A stretch of DNA of 10,040 bases. It comes from Ruminococcus sp. Lineage in GTDB: Bacteria > Bacillota > Clostridia > Oscillospirales > Acutalibacteraceae. Below are positions 1-5,524 of this stretch, piece after piece. Numbering within the stretch: position 1 is the stretch's first letter; every line of letters starts with the position of its first letter. Position numbers and translations under genes: made by a program. The stretch covers positions 1 to 10,040 of the forward strand of contig DPHV01000009.1 of the NCBI GenBank assembly GCA_003521625.1, written 5' to 3'. Under the pieces are notes generated by a model that searched no databases, was not told where the DNA came from, and saw only the letters and a list, made by a program, of their open reading frames with translations.

Positions 1-21
1 GACTTTTCCACTCGATTTGCG

Positions 22-38
22 AGCCGAGGCACTCGGCT
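22..38. repeat. GC-rich hairpin at left edge
   Basis: A 7-bp perfect inverted repeat (AGCCGAG / CTCGGCT) with a 3-base GCA loop stands out from the AT-rich DNA around it. A second, overlapping pairing (CTCG at 11-14 with CGAG at 20-23) is possible, so two alternative stems exist. No T-tract follows on either strand within the window, so it does not read as a simple terminator. On the minus strand it would lie at the very 5' end of a transcript from the possible leftward promoter at 41-69. Its role is unknown. Confidence 0.4.
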
Positions 39-40
39 AA

Positions 41-69
41 ATTATAGTTTATCTTTCATTAATTGATAA
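41..69 (-). promoter_or_regulatory. possible leftward promoter
   Basis: Read on the minus strand, TTATCA (64-69) is followed after 17 bases by a perfect TATAAT (41-46). The -35 box matches consensus at four of six positions. If real, it would start a transcript near position 35 running left out of the window, divergent from yceD. Because the region is very AT-rich, a chance TATAAT is quite possible, and no downstream gene is visible for support. Confidence 0.25.
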
Positions 70-202
70 ATATATATTTCCAATATTGAATAAAAAGCCT
101 TTTGCTGATAAAAATAATACTGCAAATTTCCTAATAAACAAAATTATTCATATTTCCCGACTTTATTTTAAAAAATAATACTTAAATTATCATATTTTTC
201 AG

Positions 203-231
203 TTGACAAAGGCTAAAACCTTTTGTATAAT
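203..231 (+). promoter_or_regulatory. consensus sigma-A promoter of yceD-rpmF
   Basis: A perfect TTGACA (203-208) and a perfect TATAAT (226-231) are separated by 17 bases, with AT-rich DNA upstream. Transcription should start near position 238, giving a leader of about 40 nt before the yceD ATG at 278. The TTG of the -35 box is in frame with yceD, so an automated caller could mistake it for a start codon. A promoter this strong fits a ribosomal protein operon. Confidence 0.88.
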
Positions 232-264
232 AATAAACAGCGTTTTAATATGCGTTATGCGGTC

Positions 265-272
265 AAGAGGTG
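265..272 (+). promoter_or_regulatory. ribosome binding site that fixes the yceD start
   Basis: AAGAGGTG lies 5 bases before the ATG at 278 (7 bases if counted from the AGG). No comparable site precedes the upstream in-frame TTG at 203 or the ATG at 257, so 278 is the preferred start. Confidence 0.7.
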
Positions 273-277
273 CAATT

Positions 278-772
278 ATGCTTTTTGAACTTAAATCGGT
301 CTTTCAGAACGAAGGCGAAGAAAAACAGGTTAATTATAAGCTTGATATTGCAGATATTGACATTGACGGTGTTTTTCCATTCAGAACTCCGATTGATGTT
401 ACCGCTACGGCAAAGAACAGGGCAAGCCTTGTAAGTCTTTCAATAAGAGCCTGCTTCAGCTATTCTCGCAGCTGTGACAGGTGCTCGACGGACTTTACAA
501 GAGAAATGGATATGCTTTTTGAGCATAAGCTTGCGCAGACTTTGGTTGATGACGGCAACGACGATTATATTGAAACACCTGATTTTAAACTCGAGCTTGA
601 CGATATTGTCATTTCAGACATTCTGCTTTCGCTCCCGCAGAAAAATCTCTGCAAGGACGACTGCAAGGGCTTGTGTCAGATTTGCGGCAAGAACCTTAAC
701 GAGGGCGATTGCTCCTGCGACAAGCGTGAAATTGACCCGAGGCTTGAGATGCTTAAACAGTTTATGGATTAA
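278..772 (+). CDS. yceD: YceD/DUF177 family protein
   Basis: This encodes a 164-aa protein of the YceD (DUF177) family, which is almost always found directly upstream of rpmF. In bacteria and chloroplasts the family is tied to 23S rRNA accumulation and large-subunit assembly; the molecular mechanism is not settled. The family hallmark is visible at residues 125-147: CKDDCKGLC followed by QICGKNLN and CSC, giving Cys at 125, 129, 133, 136, 145 and 147, which looks like a metal-binding cluster. Another CxxC lies at 66-69. The ATG at 278 is chosen because it has a good ribosome binding site and because the in-frame TTG at 203 is the -35 box of the promoter and so would not be transcribed. The gene ends 27 nt before rpmF and is surely cotranscribed with it. 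Family assignment is firm; function rests on family knowledge. Confidence 0.93.
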   Translation: MLFELKSVFQNEGEEKQVNYKLDIADIDIDGVFPFRTPIDVTATAKNRASLVSLSIRACFSYSRSCDRCSTDFTREMDMLFEHKLAQTLVDDGNDDYIETPDFKLELDDIVISDILLSLPQKNLCKDDCKGLCQICGKNLNEGDCSCDKREIDPRLEMLKQFMD

Positions 773-783
773 TATAAATTTTG

Positions 784-792
784 TAAGGAGGT
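784..792 (+). promoter_or_regulatory. near-ideal Shine-Dalgarno of rpmF
   Basis: TAAGGAGGT is a full match to the complement of the 16S rRNA 3' tail and lies 7 bases before the rpmF ATG. It implies very efficient initiation, as expected for a ribosomal protein. Confidence 0.9.
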
Positions 793-799
793 CTTTGTA

Positions 800-988
800 A
801 TGGCAGTACCCAAGAGAAAAACATCACACGCAAGAAAGAGCTCAAGACGTTCAACAGTATGGAAGCTCAACGCTCCTACACTCACAACATGTCCTAACTG
901 CGGTGAGTTAATGGCAGCTCACAGAGCTTGCGGTAACTGTGGTATGTACAACGGCAGACAGGTTATCGTAAAGAAAGACGAGCAGTAA
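800..988 (+). CDS. rpmF: 50S ribosomal protein L32
   Basis: This is ribosomal protein bL32 (62 aa), a small basic protein of the large ribosomal subunit. The N-terminus MAVPKRKTSHARKSSRRS is characteristic of the family. Two CxxC pairs (Cys 31/34 and 44/47) form the zinc ribbon of the zinc-binding C+ paralogue type; zinc-free C- versions lack these residues, so this copy should need zinc. The length is typical. It follows yceD, the standard arrangement in bacteria, and is the last gene of its transcription unit: paired hairpins and a T-rich tail lie just downstream. In many Firmicutes plsX and fatty acid genes follow rpmF, but here they do not. Confidence 0.98.
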   Translation: MAVPKRKTSHARKSSRRSTVWKLNAPTLTTCPNCGELMAAHRACGNCGMYNGRQVIVKKDEQ

Positions 989-999
989 TTCAAAGGCAA

Positions 1000-1018
1000 A
1001 ACCGCACAATAAGCGGTT
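1000..1018 (+). repeat. small hairpin after rpmF
   Basis: AACCGC (1000-1005) pairs with GCGGTT (1013-1018) across a 7-base loop, 12 nt after the rpmF stop codon. It lacks a following T-run and lies 24 bases before the real terminator, so it may act as a 3'-end stabilising stem or a secondary pause site. The pairing is directly visible; the role is inferred. Confidence 0.45.
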
Positions 1019-1042
1019 AAAGTCTTAACCTACAAACACTAT

Positions 1043-1074
1043 GGGCGGCAGTTTTCTGTTCGCCCTTTTGTTTT
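1043..1074 (+). terminator. rho-independent terminator of yceD-rpmF
   Basis: GGGCG (1043-1047) pairs with CGCCC (1061-1065) and the stem continues after a small bulge with CAG/CTG around a TTTT loop. The tail TTTTGTTTT follows at once. Position, stem strength and T-tract are all as expected for an intrinsic terminator closing the rpmF transcript. Confidence 0.85.
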
Positions 1075-1086
1075 GCGTAATTTTTC

Positions 1087-1115
1087 TTGATTATTTGCGC
1101 TGATTTGTGTAAAAT
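1087..1115 (+). promoter_or_regulatory. probable promoter of the DUF512-der-plsY cluster
   Basis: TTGATT (1087-1092) and TAAAAT (1110-1115) are separated by 17 bases, just after the rpmF terminator and about 30 bases before the GTG start at 1147. Each box has a departure from consensus, so moderate strength is expected. Confidence 0.6.
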
Positions 1116-1146
1116 ATATATGCTACTTATTTTGTGAGGTGAAAGT

Positions 1147-2442
1147 GTGGCTGTAAAAATCTACAACGTGACTAAAGGCAGTCACGCCGAAAAAGCAGGA
1201 ATCAAAAGCGGAGAAACTCTGCTTGCAATAAATTCAAACGAAATTGTCGATGTGCTCGATTACAGGTTTTATCAGGTCAACAGGCAACTCTCGCTTGAAA
1301 TTTCCGACGGTAAGAACATCAGGACTGTTGAAATAAACAAGGGCGAGTACGATGAAATCGGGCTGGAATTTGAAACCTACCTTATGGACGAGCAGCATTC
1401 CTGCCGTAACAAGTGCATTTTCTGCTTCATTGACCAGCTCCCGAAAGGACTTCGCAAGTCGCTCTATTTCAAGGACGACGACAGCCGCCTTTCGTTTTTA
1501 TTCGGCAACTATATCACGCTTACAAACATAACCGAGCACGAAATTGAGCGGATAATTAAAATGCATATAAGTCCGATAAACGTATCTGTTCATACAACAA
1601 ATCCCGAGCTGCGCTGTAAGATGATGAACAACCGCTTTGCAGGTGAGGCTCTTAAAAATCTCAAACGCTTTGCAGACGCAGGAATCACGCTGAATTGCCA
1701 GATTGTAGCATGCCCCGGAATCAACGACGGTGACGAGCTGTTAAGAACGATGCGTGACCTTGAAAACCTCGGTGTTGAAATGACGGCGATTGTTCCCGTA
1801 GGACTTACCGCTTACAGGGACGGCTTGTATCCGCTTGTGCCTTATAATAAGGAAACGGCGGCGCAGACGCTTGACTTGATTGAGCAGTACGGCGATATGT
1901 GCAAAGAGAAGTACGGACGAAGAATTTTCTTTGCCGGTGATGAGTTTTACATTCTTGCCGAGCGAGAAATCCCTGCTCCCGAGTTTTACGAGGATTTTTC
2001 AGCACTTGAGGACGGCGTAGGTATGATAGCATATCTCACAGATGATGTTAAGTGGGCGCTTGAAGAGTTTGAAAATGACGAAAAGCCGAATCACACCGTA
2101 ACGGTAGCCTGCGGAACGGGCGTTTATCCGTTTATGAAAAAAATTATGGCGATGATAAATGAAAAATTCCCGAATATCACGATAAACACTCAGCCGATTA
2201 AAAATAACTTTTTCGGCGGTGGCGTGAATGTTTCGGGACTTGTGACGGGCGGAGATTTGATAAATCAGCTCAAAGGTAAGAACATCGGCGAAAGGCTTAT
2301 AATCCCCTCGTCAATGCTCCGCTTTGAAAATGATTTGTTCCTTGACGACGTTTCAACAGACGACGTGGAGCGAGAGCTGAACGTAGAGCTTGTCGCAGTA
2401 AACAACAACGGCGCAGACCTTGTAAATGCGATTATTTTTTAA
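1147..2442 (+). CDS. DUF512 family PDZ/radical-SAM-like protein
   Basis: This 431-aa protein belongs to the DUF512 family common in Clostridia, whose biochemical function is unknown as far as I know. The N-terminus (about residues 5-65) looks like a PDZ domain: GSHAEKAGIKSGETLLAIN is the typical carboxylate-loop and GI.GD-like segment. Residues 86-93 (CRNKCIFC) form a CX3CX2C motif, followed by FIDQLPKGLR, matching the radical-SAM 4Fe-4S ligand pattern. The rest resembles a TIM-barrel, then the conserved DUF512 C-terminal region. The start is GTG at 1147, with GAGGTG 5 bases upstream. It precedes der by 27 nt and is likely cotranscribed with it, so a role in ribosome biogenesis or RNA modification is tempting but unproven. 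There is no signal peptide, so it should be cytoplasmic. Family assignment is strong; function is open. Confidence 0.88.
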   Translation: MAVKIYNVTKGSHAEKAGIKSGETLLAINSNEIVDVLDYRFYQVNRQLSLEISDGKNIRTVEINKGEYDEIGLEFETYLMDEQHSCRNKCIFCFIDQLPKGLRKSLYFKDDDSRLSFLFGNYITLTNITEHEIERIIKMHISPINVSVHTTNPELRCKMMNNRFAGEALKNLKRFADAGITLNCQIVACPGINDGDELLRTMRDLENLGVEMTAIVPVGLTAYRDGLYPLVPYNKETAAQTLDLIEQYGDMCKEKYGRRIFFAGDEFYILAEREIPAPEFYEDFSALEDGVGMIAYLTDDVKWALEEFENDEKPNHTVTVACGTGVYPFMKKIMAMINEKFPNITINTQPIKNNFFGGGVNVSGLVTGGDLINQLKGKNIGERLIIPSSMLRFENDLFLDDVSTDDVERELNVELVAVNNNGADLVNAIIF

Positions 2443-2469
2443 GATATAGTAACGGAAGGCGATGATAAA

Positions 2470-3792
2470 ATGAACAAACCCGTAATAGCAATTGTCGGCA
2501 GACCGAACGTGGGAAAATCCACACTTTTCAATAAGCTTATCGGTCAGCGACTTTCAATTGTTGACGATACCCCCGGCGTTACACGTGACAGAATTTACGG
2601 CGAGGTAGAGTGGTGCGGAAAGACCGCATTCATAGTTGACACAGGCGGTATTGAACCTAAATCGGACGATATAATTCTTGTGCAGATGCGCCGTCAGGCA
2701 CAGCTTGCAATAGATACGGCAAACGTAATAATTCTCGTAACCGACTGCAAGTCGGGAATGGTGGCAACCGATATGGACGTTGCACAAATGCTGCAGAAGT
2801 CGGGAAAGCCTGTCATTGTGTGCGTAAATAAGTGCGACGGACTCGGCGAACCTTCACCCGAATTTTACGAATTTTACAACCTCGGACTCGGCGACCCTGT
2901 TCAGGTTTCTGCCGTTCACGGTCACGGTACGGGCGATTTGCTCGACAGAGCCTTTGAATGCTTCGACTTTGACAATGAGATGGAGGAGGACGAAACCGTA
3001 ATAAACGTTGCCGTAATCGGAAAGCCGAACGCAGGCAAGTCCTCTCTTGTAAACAAAATCACCAACGAGGAGCGTTGTATTGTTTCCGATATTGCAGGCA
3101 CAACACGTGACACAATCGACACGCTTGTCGAGAATAAGTACGGCAAATTCAATTTCACCGATACGGCAGGTTTGCGCAGACAGAGCAAAATTTACGATAA
3201 TATCGAGAAATACAGCATAATCAGAGCGAAAATGGCGATTGAGCGCAGTGACGTCTGCGTTATTATGATTGATGCAACAGAGGGTGTAACCGAGCAGGAT
3301 ACAAAGGTTGCAGGGCTAGCTCACGAGGCAGGCAGAGCGTGTATAATTGCTGTCAATAAGTGGGACGCAATAGAGAAGAACGACAAGACAATGCAGGAAT
3401 TCCGCAAAAAGCTTGACGCTGATTTTGCGTTTATGTCGTACGCTCCGCAGGTTTTCATCTCCGCAAAAACAGGTATGAGAATTGACAAGCTGTTTGAATA
3501 TATCGTAAGCTGTAACGAGTCTGCAAACCGCAGAATCAAGACGGGTATGCTCAACGAGCTTCTGGCACAGGCTACAACACGTGTTCAGCCGCCGTCTGAT
3601 AAAGGAAAGCGGCTTAAGATTTTCTATATGACTCAGGCTTCGGTAAAGCCACCGACATTTGTGTTTTTCTGCAATGACGCACAGCTTTTCCACTTTTCGT
3701 ATCAACGTTATCTGGAAAACAGAATCCGTGAGGCTTTCGGCCTTGAGGGCACTCCTATAAAAATAATTATCAGAGAAAGAGGGGATAAGTAA
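2470..3792 (+). CDS. der: ribosome biogenesis GTPase Der (EngA)
   Basis: This essential GTPase (440 aa, typical length) has two tandem G domains and acts in late 50S subunit assembly. G domain 1 shows the P-loop GRPNVGKS (10-17), switch motif PGVTRD (35-40), DTGG (57-60) and NKCD (120-123). G domain 2 shows GKPNAGKS (184-191), GTTRD (210-214), DTAG (231-234) and NKWD (296-299). The C-terminal KH-like domain (from about residue 355) includes QPPSDKGKRLKIFYMTQ and KPPTFVFFCND, which are diagnostic of Der. The linker between G domains is acidic (EMEEDE). All nucleotide-binding residues are intact. The ATG at 2470 has GGAAGG upstream with a 10-base spacing, somewhat long; the ATG at 2463 is out of frame and hits a stop after three codons. 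The plsY start codon follows its stop codon directly. Confidence 0.98.
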   Translation: MNKPVIAIVGRPNVGKSTLFNKLIGQRLSIVDDTPGVTRDRIYGEVEWCGKTAFIVDTGGIEPKSDDIILVQMRRQAQLAIDTANVIILVTDCKSGMVATDMDVAQMLQKSGKPVIVCVNKCDGLGEPSPEFYEFYNLGLGDPVQVSAVHGHGTGDLLDRAFECFDFDNEMEEDETVINVAVIGKPNAGKSSLVNKITNEERCIVSDIAGTTRDTIDTLVENKYGKFNFTDTAGLRRQSKIYDNIEKYSIIRAKMAIERSDVCVIMIDATEGVTEQDTKVAGLAHEAGRACIIAVNKWDAIEKNDKTMQEFRKKLDADFAFMSYAPQVFISAKTGMRIDKLFEYIVSCNESANRRIKTGMLNELLAQATTRVQPPSDKGKRLKIFYMTQASVKPPTFVFFCNDAQLFHFSYQRYLENRIREAFGLEGTPIKIIIRERGDK

Positions 3793-4515
3793 ATGGATTT
3801 TTATTTGAGTTTTCTTGCCGATAACTGGTGGAGATTTTTAATCACTGCTCTTGCGGCGTATCTGCTTGGCAGTATCAACACCGCAGTAATGGTGACAGGC
3901 ATAGTTACAAAGGGCAAAAAGGACATTCGTCAGATGGGCAGCGGAAACGCAGGCTTTACAAACGTACTTCGTAGTGTGGGCAAAGTTCCTGCAATCGTAA
4001 CGATTGTCTGCGATGCGCTTAAATGCGTTGTCGCAGTTCTGCTCGGCGGATTTATCTTTTCATTTATCGCCGCAGATTCGCAGATTCTTTCAAGCGAATT
4101 TGTAAACTGCGGTAAGTACATAGCAGGAATTTTCTGCATTCTCGGTCATTCCTATCCTGTTTACTTCCACTTCAAGGGCGGCAAGGGCGTTGTAACAGCG
4201 GCGGCGCTTATGCTTACCGAGGACTGGAGAGTATTCCTCTGTATTCTCGCCACATTTTTGATTATTTTTCTTATTTCGAAAATTATTTCAGCCGCAAGCA
4301 TCACTTGTGCAGTTCTCTACGCCCCCTATACATTTGTAATGACGTTTGTTTTTGACTACCTAAACGGCGGCGGATATTCTCTTGCATATGTTCTGCTTTC
4401 AACCTTTGCCGCACTTATCATAGGAATATTTGTTGTTGTAAAGCACAAGGAAAATATCAAGCGTTTATTAAGAGGTGAGGAAAAGAAAATCACCTCCAAA
4501 AAGTCCGGTAAATAA
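3793..4515 (+). CDS. plsY: acyl-phosphate:glycerol-3-phosphate acyltransferase PlsY
   Basis: PlsY is an integral membrane enzyme that transfers an acyl group from acyl-phosphate (made by PlsX) to glycerol-3-phosphate, the first committed step of phospholipid synthesis in most bacteria. The three catalytic motifs are visible: GSGNAGFTNVLR (49-60), GHSYPVYFHFKGGKGV (118-133) and the C-terminal HKEN (217-220) followed by basic residues. About five hydrophobic segments lie near residues 15-38, 65-93, 109-121, 147-186 and 196-215. At 240 aa it is slightly longer than the usual ~200, mostly through a loop at 91-107 and a lysine-rich tail. Its ATG begins on the base after the der stop codon, using the AGAGGGG site inside the end of der, so the two are translationally linked. 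The usual clostridial follower gpsA is absent here. Confidence 0.96.
   Translation: MDFYLSFLADNWWRFLITALAAYLLGSINTAVMVTGIVTKGKKDIRQMGSGNAGFTNVLRSVGKVPAIVTIVCDALKCVVAVLLGGFIFSFIAADSQILSSEFVNCGKYIAGIFCILGHSYPVYFHFKGGKGVVTAAALMLTEDWRVFLCILATFLIIFLISKIISAASITCAVLYAPYTFVMTFVFDYLNGGGYSLAYVLLSTFAALIIGIFVVVKHKENIKRLLRGEEKKITSKKSGK
4472..4496. repeat. perfect 7-bp inverted repeat inside the plsY 3' end
   Basis: GAGGTGA (4472-4478) and TCACCTC (4490-4496) are perfect complements around an 11-base A-rich loop. The left arm resembles a Shine-Dalgarno sequence; the right arm, ATCACCTCC, resembles the 3' tail of 16S rRNA. No T-tract follows, so it is not an intrinsic terminator. It may be chance within lysine-rich codons. 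Confidence 0.35.
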
Positions 4516-4537
4516 TACAGTATTTTGCAAATAAATA

Positions 4538-4566
4538 TTGACCTTATTTTAAATTAGCGTTAAAAT
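4538..4566 (+). promoter_or_regulatory. probable promoter of the HIT-to-rnmV gene run
   Basis: TTGACC (4538-4543) and TAAAAT (4561-4566) are 17 bases apart in the 90-nt AT-rich gap between plsY and the HIT gene. The start point would be near 4573, leaving a leader of about 33 nt. No terminator is evident after plsY, so readthrough from the upstream cluster may also contribute. Confidence 0.65.
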
Positions 4567-4605
4567 ATATTTGTACAATTTGGAACTACGAAAGGACGAT
4601 TAACA

Positions 4606-4947
4606 ATGGCTGATTGTATATTCTGTAAAATAGTTGACGGCTGCATTCCGTCAAAAAAGGTTTATGAGGACGATAAGATTCTTGCATTCTACGACCTTGA
4701 GCCGCAGGCTCCCGTACACGTTCTTGTAATTCCCAAACAGCACATCTGCTGTGCAAATGCTGTTGACGAGTCAAACGCAGACGTTATTGCGCATATCTTT
4801 ACAAAAATTCCCGAAATTACCAAGACTCTCGGTCTTGATAACGGCTACAGAATTGTAAACAACTGCGGCGATGACGGTTGTCAGAGCGTAAAGCACATGC
4901 ACTTCCACATTCTCGGCGGCAAAAAGCTTAACGGTCAGATGGCGTAA
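4606..4947 (+). CDS. HIT family (HINT-type) nucleotide hydrolase
   Basis: This 113-aa protein is a histidine-triad (HIT) protein of the HINT branch, whose members hydrolyse purine nucleoside phosphoramidates and related adenylated compounds in the cytoplasm. The catalytic triad signature lies near the C-terminus: HMHFHILGG, with His 97, 99 and 101. Asp 30 and His 38 (DLEPQAPVHVLVIPKQH) match the conserved nucleotide-pocket segment. CIFC (Cys 4 and 7), together with later histidines, resembles the zinc site found in many bacterial HINT proteins. AAGGA lies 9 bases before the ATG. A phosphoribosyltransferase gene follows after 13 nt, so the two probably share a transcript and both handle purine nucleotides. 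The physiological substrate cannot be told from the sequence. Confidence 0.95.
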   Translation: MADCIFCKIVDGCIPSKKVYEDDKILAFYDLEPQAPVHVLVIPKQHICCANAVDESNADVIAHIFTKIPEITKTLGLDNGYRIVNNCGDDGCQSVKHMHFHILGGKKLNGQMA

Positions 4948-4960
4948 AGGGGCATAGGAA

Positions 4961-5497
4961 ATGGGTACATATAAAATTAAAATTGCAGGGCTTGAGCGTG
5001 AGCTTGAAATGTTCCCTGTAAACGATAAGCTCGACATTGCCGCATTTATTATGTTCGGCGACGTTGAAATGACTGAAAAGACGGCTTCAGAGCTTCTCAA
5101 AATCTGCCCCGAGCACGATGTTGTTGTAACGGCAGAAGCCAAGGGGATTCCGCTTTGCTACGAAATGGCAAGACAGGGATGCAGAAATTACGTTATTGCA
5201 CGCAAGGGCGTAAAGGTTTATATGCGCAATCCTATTGATGCAGAGGTTGACTCAATCACAACTGCAAATCACCAGAAGCTCTATTTCGGCGAAAACGACG
5301 CTGAATTTCTCAAGGACAAAAGAGTGCTTATTGTTGACGACGTTATCTCAACAGGCAACAGCCTGAAGGCACTTGAAAACCTTGTTGAGAAAACGGGAGC
5401 GAATATCGTAGGCAAGGCGGCTGTGCTTGCCGAGGGAGATGCAAAAGACCGAAAGGACATTATTTACCTTGAGAAGCTTCCCTTGTTTTTTAAGTGA
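4961..5497 (+). CDS. APRT-like phosphoribosyltransferase
   Basis: This 178-aa type I phosphoribosyltransferase carries the PRPP-binding loop VLIVDDVISTGNS (122-134). EAKGIP (59-64) and ARKG (80-83) are shared with adenine phosphoribosyltransferases. The N-terminal part differs from standard Apt: the usual IxDFPxPG-type segment is missing and GLERELEMFPVNDKLDIAA stands in its place. The C-terminus ends in YLEKLPLFFK. It resembles a widespread group often labelled adenine or generic phosphoribosyltransferase, so I leave the symbol empty. The expected reaction is purine base plus PRPP to nucleoside monophosphate (salvage), or a regulatory role as for PurR-like relatives. AAAGGGG at 4946-4952 serves as ribosome binding site and overlaps the stop codon of the HIT gene. 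comEC follows after 27 nt. Confidence 0.88.
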   Translation: MGTYKIKIAGLERELEMFPVNDKLDIAAFIMFGDVEMTEKTASELLKICPEHDVVVTAEAKGIPLCYEMARQGCRNYVIARKGVKVYMRNPIDAEVDSITTANHQKLYFGENDAEFLKDKRVLIVDDVISTGNSLKALENLVEKTGANIVGKAAVLAEGDAKDRKDIIYLEKLPLFFK

Positions 5498-5510
5498 AAC
5501 GATTAACCGA

Positions 5511-5518
5511 AAAGGATG
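5511..5518 (+). promoter_or_regulatory. ribosome binding site that fixes the comEC start
   Basis: AAAGGATG directly abuts or overlaps the first in-frame ATG at 5516, which is too close for initiation there. It is well spaced (about 9 bases from the GG) for the ATG at 5525. Confidence 0.65.
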
Positions 5519-5524
5519 AAATTT

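Noticed and set aside
70..200. The AT-rich stretch before yceD as a possible replication origin or attachment site.
   Set aside because: No DnaA-box array, iterons, integrase or tRNA end is visible; AT-richness alone fits an upstream promoter region.
474..800. A 108-codon frame overlapping yceD and the start of rpmF.
   Set aside because: Arginine/threonine-rich translation typical of an out-of-frame shadow, overlapping two firmly identified genes.
1805..2032. Minus-strand open frames inside the DUF512, der, plsY, HIT, comEC and holA genes.
   Set aside because: They are antisense shadows of well-supported plus-strand genes; none has a ribosome binding site, recognisable domain or conserved motif.
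4490..4498. ATCACCTCC in plsY matches the 3' tail of 16S rRNA (anti-Shine-Dalgarno mimic).
   Set aside because: It encodes ordinary in-frame residues in a lysine-rich tail, and a 9-base match is expected now and then; no sign of an expressed small RNA.
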